The notes under the pieces are model-generated. The model was given only the letters and a program-made list of their open reading frames with translations. It did no database searches and was not told where the DNA came from. Source: CAZDSS01 sp964508185 (lineage in GTDB: Bacteria > Pseudomonadota > Alphaproteobacteria > Sphingomonadales > Govanellaceae). Taken from it: a stretch of DNA of 12,552 bases. The position numbers and the translations under genes were made by a program. The DNA lies in NCBI GenBank assembly GCA_964508185.1, contig CAZDSS010000072.1:1-12552 (forward strand), read 5' to 3'. Shown here in pieces: positions 5,500 through 12,552 of this stretch. Each line of letters starts with the position of its first letter. Position 1 is the first letter of the stretch.

Positions 5500-6570
5500 A
5501 TGAAGTCCCTTATATCCGCGTCAATCACGCTGCTCGCGATCGCATGGCCCGTGGCCGCAGCGGCGGCGTCCCCCGCCGAACACGGCGTCCTCAGCGTCCA
5601 GGTGGAAAACGATCTCTTCGGCGGCGGCACCGATCGCCATTACACCAACGGGATCCGCGCGTCCTATCTCACCCCCGCGCGGCGCTGCGCCGCCGACAAT
5701 GGCTGCAACCACGGCTTCATGGAGCGGGCGGCGTCAATCCTCCCCTTCTTCGATCCGGGGGAAGAGATGCGCCGGTCCTATTCCATCGGCCAGAACATGT
5801 ACACGCCGAGCGACATCACCATCCCCGACCTCATGCCCGACGACCGGCCCTATGCGGGCTGGCTCTATGCGGGCTTCGGCCTTGTGGGCAAGAACAGCTA
5901 CACGACGCGGCCGGGACGCAAATACAACCGCATCGACAATCTGGAGCTCAATTTCGGGATCGTCGGCCCAGCCTCGGGCGCGAGCTTCGTCCACAAGCGC
6001 TGGCATGACTGGTTCAATTTCACGACCCCGCGCGGCTGGCACAATCAGCTGCGGAACGAGCCGGGCGTCGTGCTGTTCTACGAGCGCATCTGGCAGTTCA
6101 TCCTGCGGCCCATGCCGGATTCCGACCTCGAGCTCGATTTCTCGCCAAGCGTCGGCGCCGCCCTTGGCAATGTCTATACCCACGGGGCGGCGGGCCTGCG
6201 CCTTCGCGTCGGCGCCAATCTTCCCGATGACTACGGGCCGCCGCGCATCCGGCCGAGCCTTTCGGGCTCCGACTATTTCGTGCCCAAGGAAAGGAAGCTC
6301 GGCGTCTATGTCTTCGCCGCCGCCGAGGGCCGGGCCGTCGCGCAGAACATCTTCCTCGACGGCAACACCTTCCGCGACAGCCACAGCGTGGACAAGAAGC
6401 ATTTCGTGGGCGACCTGCAGCTCGGCGCGGCGGTGGTAACACCCCATCGCGGCTTCCTGCCGCCCACGCGCCTGTCCTACACCTACATCTTCCGCAGCCG
6501 GGAATTCGCCGGTCAGGACCGGGGCGACCGCTACGGCTCCATCAACCTGTCGGTCCAGGTGGCATTCTGA
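5500..6570 (+). CDS. LpxR-family lipid A 3'-O-deacylase homologue (DUF2219), outer membrane
   Basis: LpxR removes the 3'-acyloxyacyl group of lipid A in the outer membrane. This 356-residue protein, somewhat longer than the roughly 320 residues of the enterobacterial enzyme, has a signal peptide (residues 1 to about 23, hydrophobic then AAAAAS). It then carries the family N-terminal signature ENDLFGGGTDRHYTNG at 36-51, with N37-D38 corresponding to the catalytic-site Asn-Asp. DRPYAGWLY is at 115-123. H165 in FVHKRWH is the likely catalytic histidine, followed by PRGWHNQLRNEPG at 177-189. The last residues, NLSVQVAF, are a barrel-closing strand with C-terminal Phe. C63 and C69 may form a loop disulfide. 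The ATG at 5500 has only a weak ribosome-binding site. It follows the terminator by 33 bases and precedes mazG by 11. The family is firm. Lipid A activity in this organism is inference. Confidence 0.88.
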   Translation: MKSLISASITLLAIAWPVAAAAASPAEHGVLSVQVENDLFGGGTDRHYTNGIRASYLTPARRCAADNGCNHGFMERAASILPFFDPGEEMRRSYSIGQNMYTPSDITIPDLMPDDRPYAGWLYAGFGLVGKNSYTTRPGRKYNRIDNLELNFGIVGPASGASFVHKRWHDWFNFTTPRGWHNQLRNEPGVVLFYERIWQFILRPMPDSDLELDFSPSVGAALGNVYTHGAAGLRLRVGANLPDDYGPPRIRPSLSGSDYFVPKERKLGVYVFAAAEGRAVAQNIFLDGNTFRDSHSVDKKHFVGDLQLGAAVVTPHRGFLPPTRLSYTYIFRSREFAGQDRGDRYGSINLSVQVAF

Positions 6571-6581
6571 GGAATCGAGAC

Positions 6582-7385
6582 ATGAGCTATGGGATTGAGG
6601 ATCTGCTGCAGATCATGGCGCGCCTGCGGGACCCGCAGCAGGGCTGCCCGTGGGATCTCGAACAGAACTTCCGATCGATCGCGCCGCACACCATCGAGGA
6701 AGCCTACGAGGTGGACGACGCCATCGCCTCGGGCGACATGGAGGCGCTCTGCGACGAACTGGGCGATCTTCTGTTCCAGGTGGTGTTCCACGCCCGGATG
6801 GCGGCCGAAGCCGGACATTTCACCTTCGCCGACGTGGTGAACGCCATATCCGCCAAGATGATACGCCGCCATCCTCATGTGTTCGGCGATGCGGAGATTC
6901 ATTCGGCCGCCGCCCAGACCGCGGCCTGGGAAGCCATCAAGGCGGAGGAACGCAAGCGGCAGGATGCCGACGGGCCGTCAAGCGCCCTCGCCGGGGTCAC
7001 CCGCGGCCTTCCCGCCCTCACCCGCGCCGTGAAGCTGCAGCGCCGGGCGGCTAGGGTCGGCTTCGACTGGCAGGATCCCGCCCCCATTCTCGACAAGATC
7101 CGCGAGGAGCTGGATGAGCTTGCAGCCGAAGTGAATGCGGAGAACGCGGATCAGGCCCGCGTGCGCGAGGAGTTCGGCGACTTCCTGTTCGCCGTCGCCA
7201 ATCTCGCCCGGAGGCTTGAGGTCGATCCGGAAGAAGCGTTGCGGGACGCCAACCGCAAGTTCGAACGCCGCTTCCAGGCGGTGGAGCAACGCCTGTGGCG
7301 GCAGGGGAAAAGAGCCGAAGATTGCAGCCTTGCCGAGCTCGACGCCGAATGGGACGCCGTCAAGGCGCTGGAGCGTCAGGGCTGA
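6582..7385 (+). CDS. mazG: Nucleoside triphosphate pyrophosphohydrolase MazG
   Basis: MazG hydrolyses (d)NTPs to the monophosphate and pyrophosphate, a house-cleaning role in the cytoplasm. The 267-residue protein has the usual two tandem all-alpha domains. The N-terminal domain has GCPWDLEQ (21-28), the metal-binding EEAYE (39-43) and DELGDLLFQVVFHA (58-71), then RRHPHVFGD (95-103). The C-terminal domain repeats the pattern with EELDEL (175-180) and EEFGDFLFAVANLARR (196-211), and ends with ALRDANRKFERRF (219-231). No key residue is missing. The ribosome-binding site AGGA overlaps the lpxR-family stop codon (TGAGGA), so it is probably translated from the same transcript as that gene. It ends 15 bases from the tail of the convergent phosphatase gene. 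In several alphaproteobacteria mazG sits co-directionally after hflX. Here it faces the other way. Confidence 0.96.
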   Translation: MSYGIEDLLQIMARLRDPQQGCPWDLEQNFRSIAPHTIEEAYEVDDAIASGDMEALCDELGDLLFQVVFHARMAAEAGHFTFADVVNAISAKMIRRHPHVFGDAEIHSAAAQTAAWEAIKAEERKRQDADGPSSALAGVTRGLPALTRAVKLQRRAARVGFDWQDPAPILDKIREELDELAAEVNAENADQARVREEFGDFLFAVANLARRLEVDPEEALRDANRKFERRFQAVEQRLWRQGKRAEDCSLAELDAEWDAVKALERQG

Positions 7386-7400
7386 GGAAGCGCGCGCTCC

Positions 7401-8219
7401 CTACCCCGCCGCGTCCGTGAACAGGGCGTCGCGGATGCGCTGCCAGCTTTCCCGCGTCGGGGCGGACAGGAGCCCCCTGCCCTTGCCGTATTCATCAAGC
7501 TCGTCCGGAATGAAGGCGCTGCCGTCGAAGCGGGCGGACTTGCCGCCGGCCTCCGCCAGGAGGAACGTGCCCGGCGCATGGTCCCAGGGCAGCGTACGGT
7601 TGTAGAGGGAGAAGTGGCGCGAGCCCTCAAGCAGCGCCACATAGTCATAGCCCGCGCAAAAGGCCGGCTGGTTGTCGTGAAAGCGCTTGAGATGGCTCTT
7701 GACCTGCGCCCGCAGGGGCTCCGGCAGGCGGTTCACATGGGCCGCGCCGGTCATGGCCGCGATCTCCGCCGGAGGTTCCGGCGCCTTGACGCGGCGGCCG
7801 TTGATCCAGGCCCCCGAGCCCGCCTCGGCGACGGCGAACTTATCCTGCGTCGGAAGATAGATCCAGCTCGCGCGCACCACCCCGCGCTCGAGATAGGCGA
7901 CCATCAGGGCGAAGCGGTCGGAGCCGCGAATGAAATTGCTGGTGCCGTCCACGGGATCGACGAGCCAGAGCGACGGCAGGGCGCCGAAGTCAGAAAGGAT
8001 CGCCGGGTTCGCCGCCGCCGCTTCCTCGCCGATGACGGCGGAGCCCGGCTTGATGTCGCGGAGCGCGACGGTGAGCAGGTCCTCCGCCTCGCGGTCGGCG
8101 GCGGTGACGAGATCGCCCTTTTCCTTTTCGGCGATCTCATGGGGCTGCAACTGCCGCCAGCGGGGCATCACGGCTTTGGCCGCTACCTCGCGCAGCAAGG
8201 CGGTGACGCGATCGATCAT
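7401..8219 (-). CDS. Inositol-monophosphatase-family phosphatase
   Basis: A 272-residue Mg-dependent, Li-sensitive-type sugar or nucleotide phosphatase. The metal site is complete: GDLVTAAD at 35-42, GEE at 64-66, WLVDPVDGTSNF at 85-96 with D88 and D91, and WDHAPG at 212-217 with D213. The DPVDGTSNF form is closer to inositol- or histidinol-phosphatase-like members than to the DPLDGTKEF form typical of CysQ (PAP phosphatase). The substrate could be inositol phosphate, histidinol phosphate, another sugar phosphate or PAP. Its ATG overlaps the hflX stop by 4 bases (ATGA), so it is probably translationally coupled and is the last gene of the trkA-trkH-hfq-hflX run. It converges on mazG with no room for a separate terminator. 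Confidence 0.92.
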   Translation of the reverse strand: MIDRVTALLREVAAKAVMPRWRQLQPHEIAEKEKGDLVTAADREAEDLLTVALRDIKPGSAVIGEEAAAANPAILSDFGALPSLWLVDPVDGTSNFIRGSDRFALMVAYLERGVVRASWIYLPTQDKFAVAEAGSGAWINGRRVKAPEPPAEIAAMTGAAHVNRLPEPLRAQVKSHLKRFHDNQPAFCAGYDYVALLEGSRHFSLYNRTLPWDHAPGTFLLAEAGGKSARFDGSAFIPDELDEYGKGRGLLSAPTRESWQRIRDALFTDAAG

Positions 8220-9619
8220 GGATTGTGCTCGAGATAGCTCTTGGCGAAGCGGCCCCAGGCGGCGTCGTCCAATTTCACCTGAAGATGAACCCCGTCGGCC
8301 TCGTCGCTGCGCGTCACCACCTGGCCATGGGCGTAAAGCCAGGCGAGCGCCGCGCCCTGGGCCGGGGCGAGGACCAGTTCATGAAGCTGGCCGCGGGCGG
8401 ACAAGGATTCATCCACCGCTTCAAGAAGGTCGCCGATGCCGCTGCCCTTCAAGGCGGAAATCAGGACCTGCTCCGTCTTCTTCACGGTGCGGCCGGTGAG
8501 TTCGTAGATTTCCGCGGGGGTGAGCAGATCGGCCTTGTTGAGGGCTTCGATCACCCGCGGCGTCGCGCCTTCCCCGACGCCGAGATCCTTGAGGATCGCC
8601 TCCACGTCCGCCTTCTGCGCGGCGCTTTCGGGATGGGCCACGTCGCGCACATGGATCACCACGTCCGCTTCCGTCACCTCCTCGAGCGTCGCGCGGAAAG
8701 CAGCCACCAGATGGGTCGGAAGGTTGGAGACGAAGCCCACCGTGTCGGACAGGATGACGATGCGGCCCGACGGCAGCTTGATCTTGCGCATGGTGGGGTC
8801 AAGGGTCGCGAACAGCATGTCCTCCGCCAGCACCTCGGCCTGGGTCAGGCGGTTGAACAGGGTGGACTTGCCGGCATTCGTATAGCCGACGAGCGCAACC
8901 ACGGGATAGGGCACGCGCTTTCGCGCCCGGCGATGGAGCTGGCGCATGCGTACCACGGAATCGAGCGCCTTCTTGATGCGGCCGATGCGTTCTTCCAGCA
9001 TGCGGCGGTCGAGCTCGATCTGGGTCTCGCCCGGGCCGCCGAGGAAGCCGAAGCCGCCGCGCTGGCGCTCCAGATGGGTCCAGGACCGCACAAGGCGGCT
9101 GCGCTGGTAGGACAGATGGGCGAGCTCCACCTGCAGGCGGCCTTCGCGGGTCTGGGCGCGTTCGCCGAAGATTTCGAGGATGAGGCCCGTGCGGTCGATG
9201 ACCTTGGTATTCCACGCCCGTTCCAGATTGCGCTGCTGGCCGGGGGAGAGTTCGCAGTCGGCGACCACGAGCTCGATCCTGTCCGTCTTCACCCGCTCGG
9301 CGATCTCATCGACCTTGCCGCGCCCGATATAGGTCGCGGGCCGCATGTCCTTGATGGGAATGAGCAGGGCGTCAACCACGTCGAGATTGATGGCGCCGGC
9401 AAGGGCCACCGCTTCCTCGAGGCGGGACTGGGGCAGACGGATTTCCGCCGGGCGCAGGGCGATGTCGCCCGCGCGATCGCGATCGTCGCGAAAATGGGGA
9501 TGGATGACCAGGGCCCTGGTCGGAGGCTTCTGGATCAGATCGCCGTCGCTCTCCGCCAGGGGACGAGGTCGCGAGGGCGCGGAAGTCGACCGGTGAACGC
9601 CGCTACTCCTATCTGTCAC
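8216..9619 (-). CDS. hflX: Ribosome-associated GTPase HflX
   Basis: HflX binds the 50S subunit and in studied bacteria splits stalled or stress-hibernating ribosomes. At 467 residues it has the HflX N-terminal domain (RPATYIGRGKVDEI, residues 93-106, and the ADCELSPGQQRNLE segment, 120-133), the linker coiled region with GGFGFLGGPGETQIELDRR (188-206), and the G domain. Within that domain are G1 GYTNAGKS (245-252), G3 DTVGF (292-296) and G4 NKAD (361-364). The start is taken as GTG at 9617-9619, because an AGGAG (minus strand, 9631-9635) lies 11 bases upstream and no in-frame ATG is close. An out-of-frame ATG at 9628-9630 directly abuts that AGGAG and would encode only four codons, its TGA overlapping the hflX GTG. 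It lies 21 bases after the hfq stop, the usual hfq-hflX pairing. The first 30 or so residues are low-complexity and the exact start is less certain than the rest. Confidence 0.96.
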   Translation of the reverse strand: MTDRSSGVHRSTSAPSRPRPLAESDGDLIQKPPTRALVIHPHFRDDRDRAGDIALRPAEIRLPQSRLEEAVALAGAINLDVVDALLIPIKDMRPATYIGRGKVDEIAERVKTDRIELVVADCELSPGQQRNLERAWNTKVIDRTGLILEIFGERAQTREGRLQVELAHLSYQRSRLVRSWTHLERQRGGFGFLGGPGETQIELDRRMLEERIGRIKKALDSVVRMRQLHRRARKRVPYPVVALVGYTNAGKSTLFNRLTQAEVLAEDMLFATLDPTMRKIKLPSGRIVILSDTVGFVSNLPTHLVAAFRATLEEVTEADVVIHVRDVAHPESAAQKADVEAILKDLGVGEGATPRVIEALNKADLLTPAEIYELTGRTVKKTEQVLISALKGSGIGDLLEAVDESLSARGQLHELVLAPAQGAALAWLYAHGQVVTRSDEADGVHLQVKLDDAAWGRFAKSYLEHNP

Positions 9620-9640
9620 TTCCGCGCCATCTCCTGAAAA

Positions 9641-9892
9641 TTAAGCGTCGCCGGAGGCTGCTTCGTCCTCGTCGAAGAGACGAATCGGGCCGGCGGGCAT
9701 GACGGTCGAAATCGCATGCTTGTAGACGAGCTGCGACAGGCCGTCGCGGCGCAGAAGCACGCAGAAATTATCGAACCAGGTGATGATTCCCTGAAGCTTC
9801 ACCCCGTTGACCAGGAACACGGTCACCGAAGTCTTGTTCTTGCGAACATGGTTCAAAAAGACGTCCTGAAGGTTATGACTTTTTTCCGACAT
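9641..9892 (-). CDS. hfq: RNA chaperone Hfq
   Basis: Hfq is a hexameric Sm-like protein that binds small RNAs and mRNAs and promotes their pairing. The 83-residue chain begins MSEKSHNLQDVFLNHVRK. It has Q8 of the proximal RNA site, the Sm1 stretch VFLVNGVKLQGIITWFDNF (25-43) with F42 not replaced but shifted to F40/F43, and the Sm2 motif YKHAIS at 57-62. A short acidic tail (DEDEAASGD) follows, as is common in alphaproteobacteria. The frame stays open upstream to a GTG at 9937 with another ATG at 9928, but family alignment favours the ATG at 9890-9892. The ribosome-binding site there is weak (GGACA). It lies between trkH (182-base gap) and hflX, the order typical of alphaproteobacteria. The upstream gap probably contains its own promoter, though I cannot point to one. 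Confidence 0.97.
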   Translation of the reverse strand: MSEKSHNLQDVFLNHVRKNKTSVTVFLVNGVKLQGIITWFDNFCVLLRRDGLSQLVYKHAISTVMPAGPIRLFDEDEAASGDA

Positions 9893-10074
9893 TGTTCTTG
9901 TCCGTTCTCTCGTTATGTTTTGCGGCATCAGGTTCACCGTAAAGCTAAGATGATGGCAGGGCCCCGCAATCGCAAGGGTCGTTTTCGTCGCTCGGGAAAA
10001 ATCGCTCCATCCTCCATCCTGTTATGACGTCCGACGGGAAGATTCGTCCCCTTCCCCCGGCGCAGCGGCTACTC
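9893..10074 (-). promoter_or_regulatory. trkH-hfq intergenic region, likely hfq promoter/leader
   Basis: This 182-base gap is the largest within the minus-strand run, and the other gaps are 21 bases or less. It is therefore the most likely place for a separate promoter that lets hfq-hflX be expressed apart from trkAH. I found no convincing -35/-10 pair on the minus strand and no hairpin with a T-run after trkH, so the assignment rests on spacing alone. Confidence 0.3.
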
Positions 10075-11541
10075 TCAGTTGCGCCAGAAGGACGCCGAGA
10101 ACACCACCAGGACCGCTACCGTCTCCATCCGCCCGAGCACCATGCCGAGGCAGTAGATCCATTGCGCACCGGGACCAAGGGCCGGGAAGCCCGCAAACAC
10201 CGGGTCCAGGATGGATATCACAGGTCCAGAATTTGTTATAGCCGAAAGAGATAGAAAAAAGGAGGTAGAAAGATCCGCCCCCACGGCGGCGAAGGCCATC
10301 GACAGGAAAGCAATGCTTGCGAGGAAAAGGATATAAAGGGTCCAGACCCCGATGAGGGCATTGTCGTTGACGACGGCGCCGTTGAAGCGCACCACCACGA
10401 CGCCCCGGGGATGGACGAGGCGGGCGAGCTCCCGCCCCGCATGGCGGATGAGCAGGATCACCCGCATGATCTTGAGCCCGCCGCTCGCCGATCCGGTGAC
10501 ACCCCCGGCGAAGACCAGAGCCGTCAGCACATAGACGCCAAGGAGCGTCAGGGGTGCCGCCGCCGCGCCGGCAAAGCCCGTGGTGGTCGCCGCCGACACG
10601 GTGGTGAAGAGAGCCGTGCGCAGGCTCTCCCACAGCCCGAAGGAGACGCCCCGGGCATGGAGCCAGGCGAGCGCACCCGTCGCGACCACGAGCACGCCGA
10701 TCCCGATCAGCATCAGATAGCCGAGCACCTCATGATCGCGCCGGAGATGCCGGGTGCGGCCCTTGAGGAGCGCCCAGTGATAGGTGAAGTTGAGGGCGCC
10801 CATGAGCATGAAGGGCACCAGCACCATTTCGATGGCGGCGCTGTCGAAGGCGGCGATGGACTGGTTGCGGGTGCTGAAGCCGCTGGTGGATATGGCCCCC
10901 ATGGCGTGGCAGAGGGCATCGAAGAAGGGCATGCCCGCCGCCGTCAGCGCCAGCATGCAGAACAGGATCAGAAGGCCGTAGATGGGGGCGAGCGAGCGCA
11001 TGACGCCGCGCAGCCGGGTCGGGATGCTCTCCCCCTCCCCCTCGGGCAGAAGATTGCGGGTGAGCGCCGCGCCGCCCACATTGAAGACGGGGGTCACCAC
11101 GAGGGCGAGCACGATCACGATGAGGCCGCCGAGGGCCGACAGAAGCGCCCGCCAGATGAGGATCGCCCGCGGCATGCTTTCCACGTCCGACAGGATGCTG
11201 GCGCCGGTGGTGGTAAGACCCGACAGGGCCTCGAAATAGGCGTCATGGAAGCGCGGCACCGCGCCGGTGATGAGGATCGGCATGGCGGCGAAGAAGGCGA
11301 GGACCAGCCAGCCGATCAGCGCGAACAGGAGAACGTCGCGCTTGTGCGCGGGCCGCGTGTTGCCGCGGAAGGTGAGCAACAGAAGCCCGCCCGCGAAGGC
11401 GGAAAGCAGGAGGCCGAGCGCGAAGCCGCGCACCGCGTGCCGCTCCCCATGCCCCCAGGCGACGAGAAGGGGCATGATCTCCACCGCCGCGAGAAGAAGC
11501 AGGGCGCGGCCGAGCAGGAAGCCCACCTGGGCGAAGGGCAT
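10075..11541 (-). CDS. trkH: Trk potassium uptake system, membrane subunit TrkH
   Basis: TrkH is the K+-translocating inner-membrane subunit and is gated by TrkA. The 488-residue protein has the expected four M1-P-M2 repeats, with the four selectivity-filter segments visible as LTTTGAS (109-115), ISTSGFS (217-223), ATTTGFA (318-324) and ITNSGP (435-440). The intramembrane-loop motif GGVTGSASGGLKIMR is at 346-360, the site that gates the pore in the Vibrio protein. Length is normal for the family. The ATG has a G-rich ribosome-binding site (GGGGGTAGGA, minus strand, 11544-11553) and lies 17 bases after the trkA stop, so the two are surely co-transcribed. It ends FSASFWRN, typical of the family. 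Confidence 0.96.
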   Translation of the reverse strand: MPFAQVGFLLGRALLLLAAVEIMPLLVAWGHGERHAVRGFALGLLLSAFAGGLLLLTFRGNTRPAHKRDVLLFALIGWLVLAFFAAMPILITGAVPRFHDAYFEALSGLTTTGASILSDVESMPRAILIWRALLSALGGLIVIVLALVVTPVFNVGGAALTRNLLPEGEGESIPTRLRGVMRSLAPIYGLLILFCMLALTAAGMPFFDALCHAMGAISTSGFSTRNQSIAAFDSAAIEMVLVPFMLMGALNFTYHWALLKGRTRHLRRDHEVLGYLMLIGIGVLVVATGALAWLHARGVSFGLWESLRTALFTTVSAATTTGFAGAAAAPLTLLGVYVLTALVFAGGVTGSASGGLKIMRVILLIRHAGRELARLVHPRGVVVVRFNGAVVNDNALIGVWTLYILFLASIAFLSMAFAAVGADLSTSFFLSLSAITNSGPVISILDPVFAGFPALGPGAQWIYCLGMVLGRMETVAVLVVFSASFWRN

Positions 11542-11558
11542 GTCCTACCCCCGTTTCA

Positions 11559-12552
11559 TCAGAAGAATTCCAGGCGGACGGAGAAATATTCCTCCACCTT
11601 CCTGATGCGTTCGCTGATGGCGAAGATCACCACCCGGTCGCCCGGCTCGATGATGGTGGCGCCGCGCGGCATGATGACCTGATCGTTCCGGATGATGGCG
11701 CCGATGATGATGCCGTCGGGCAGGCGGATCTCGCGGAGCGGCTTGCCGACGAGCGGCGAGGTCTCCAGCGCCTCCCCTTCCACCACCTCGGCGCGGCCGC
11801 CGGCGAGCGACCGCAGGCCCCGGATGCGGCCCCGGCGCATGTGCTGGAGGATGCTGGACACGGTGGATTCCCGGGGATCCACGAACACGTCGATGCCGAG
11901 GGTCCCGGCGAGCGAGGCATAGGTCGTGTTGTTGGTCAGCGTGATCGCCTTCTGCGCCCCTTCCTTCTTGGCGAGCACGGCGGCGAGCACGTTGGTCTCG
12001 TCGTCGTTGGACACCGTGACGACCGTCTGGGTCTCCTGCACGTTGGCCTCGCGCAGAAGGTCGGTGTCCAGGGCGTCGCCGCGCAGAACCACGACCCCCG
12101 GCAGCTGTTCCGACAGATATTCGGCGCGGGCGAGATCCTGCTCGATGATCTTGATGTTCACCCGAGGATGGGTGCGGTGGAATTCCCGGGCGAGGAAGAA
12201 GCCCACATTGCCGCCGCCGATCACCAGCACCCGGCGGGCCTCCTCCTCCTCATGGCCGAAGGCGGCGAGCGTCCGCTCCATGTGCGGCGTGTCCACCGAC
12301 ACATAGACGCTGTCGCCCACCAGCAGCTGGTCGTCGCCCGTGGGCACGATCAGGCGGTCGTTGCGGATGATGCCGACGATCACCGTGTTGAGATTGGGGA
12401 AAAGCTCCGTGAGGTGCCTGAGCGGCGTGTCCACGAGCGGGCAATCCTCCGCGAGATGGATGCCGACGATGCGCACCCGGTCCCCAGCGAAGGGCACCAT
12501 GTCCTGCGCGCCCGGCACCTCCAGGCGGCGGATGATGGCGCGGGCGACCTCG
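11559..12552 (-). CDS. trkA: Trk potassium uptake system, regulatory subunit TrkA (5' end outside window)
   Basis: TrkA is a cytoplasmic ring protein that binds NAD(H) or adenine nucleotides and gates TrkH. The frame is open to the right window edge (E-V-A-R-A-I-I-R-R-L-E precedes the GTG at 12516-12518), so that GTG is internal and the gene starts outside. About 330 residues are present, roughly the last three quarters of a protein normally near 458. Visible in order are the first RCK-C domain (around DRVRIVGIHLAEDCPLV), the second Rossmann RCK-N domain with VLVIGGGNVGFFLAREF (the GGGNVG loop encoded at 12201-12218), SNDDETN and ITLTNN, and the second RCK-C domain ending ISERIRKVEEYF. The first nucleotide-binding domain is missing only because of the window edge. 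ntrX is the gene I would expect next upstream, which is inference. Confidence 0.95.
   Translation of the reverse strand, partial: EVARAIIRRLEVPGAQDMVPFAGDRVRIVGIHLAEDCPLVDTPLRHLTELFPNLNTVIVGIIRNDRLIVPTGDDQLLVGDSVYVSVDTPHMERTLAAFGHEEEEARRVLVIGGGNVGFFLAREFHRTHPRVNIKIIEQDLARAEYLSEQLPGVVVLRGDALDTDLLREANVQETQTVVTVSNDDETNVLAAVLAKKEGAQKAITLTNNTTYASLAGTLGIDVFVDPRESTVSSILQHMRRGRIRGLRSLAGGRAEVVEGEALETSPLVGKPLREIRLPDGIIIGAIIRNDQVIMPRGATIIEPGDRVVIFAISERIRKVEEYFSVRLEFF

Noticed and set aside
7370..7400. Inverted repeat across the mazG/phosphatase junction as a terminator
   Set aside because: Only six base pairs with a 19-base loop and no T-run. It could be chance in GC-rich DNA.
8225..9637. 470-codon open frame on the plus strand opposite hflX
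   Set aside because: It lies almost exactly antisense to a complete, motif-rich hflX. Long antisense frames are expected in GC-rich genes. Its product is His/Gly/Ala-rich with no recognisable domain.
9893..9937. Longer Hfq start (GTG at 9937 or ATG at 9928)
   Set aside because: Hfq proteins begin a few residues before the conserved NLQDxFLN. The added MNLMPQNITRERTRT has no counterpart in the family that I know of.
10411..11682. 423-codon plus-strand frame opposite trkH and the end of trkA
   Set aside because: Its Glu/His/Arg-rich product is the mirror of hydrophobic TrkH codons. It has no ribosome-binding site or domain, so it is a shadow frame.
1..12552. Search for CRISPR arrays, tRNA/rRNA genes, insertion sequences, toxin-antitoxin or defence genes
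   Set aside because: By eye I saw no regularly spaced repeats, tRNA-like cloverleaf, transposase motif, terminal inverted repeats or defence-family domain.

Overview
The window is a GC-rich bacterial chromosome segment packed with housekeeping genes. The protein families and the trkA-trkH-hfq-hflX order point to an alphaproteobacterium. I cannot fix the genus. There is no sign of a phage, plasmid, transposon, CRISPR array or RNA gene.

Region 1 (1-3545, plus strand) is a tight run: the 3' part of methionyl-tRNA synthetase (metG), a TatD-family metal-dependent hydrolase, a PhnP-like metallo-beta-lactamase-fold hydrolase and an MFS transporter. The gaps are 11, -4 and 17 bases, so it reads as one operon whose promoter lies left of the window.

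Region 2 (3546-6570) is an envelope-flavoured block between the two housekeeping runs. It has an AT-rich spacer with two palindromes, a 64-residue exported or lipoprotein-like peptide, a convergent VOC-family protein, a 399-base divergent spacer, an 8-stranded-type outer-membrane beta-barrel protein with a long and apparently structured leader, a strong intrinsic terminator, and an LpxR-family lipid A deacylase homologue. The latter starts only 33 bases after the terminator and is followed 11 bases later by mazG.

Region 3 (6582-12552) has mazG on the plus strand meeting, tail to tail with a 15-base gap, a long minus-strand run. In transcription order that run is trkA (5' end outside the window), trkH, hfq, hflX and an inositol-monophosphatase-family gene. 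TrkA and TrkH form a potassium uptake system. Hfq is the sRNA chaperone. HflX is a ribosome-associated GTPase whose stop overlaps the start of the phosphatase gene.

I did not find a clearly new multi-gene system. The best leads are the structured leader of the outer-membrane protein gene, the placement of lpxR/mazG directly behind a strong terminator, the small exported peptide with its palindrome-rich upstream region, and the inverted position of mazG relative to the order I recall for alphaproteobacteria.
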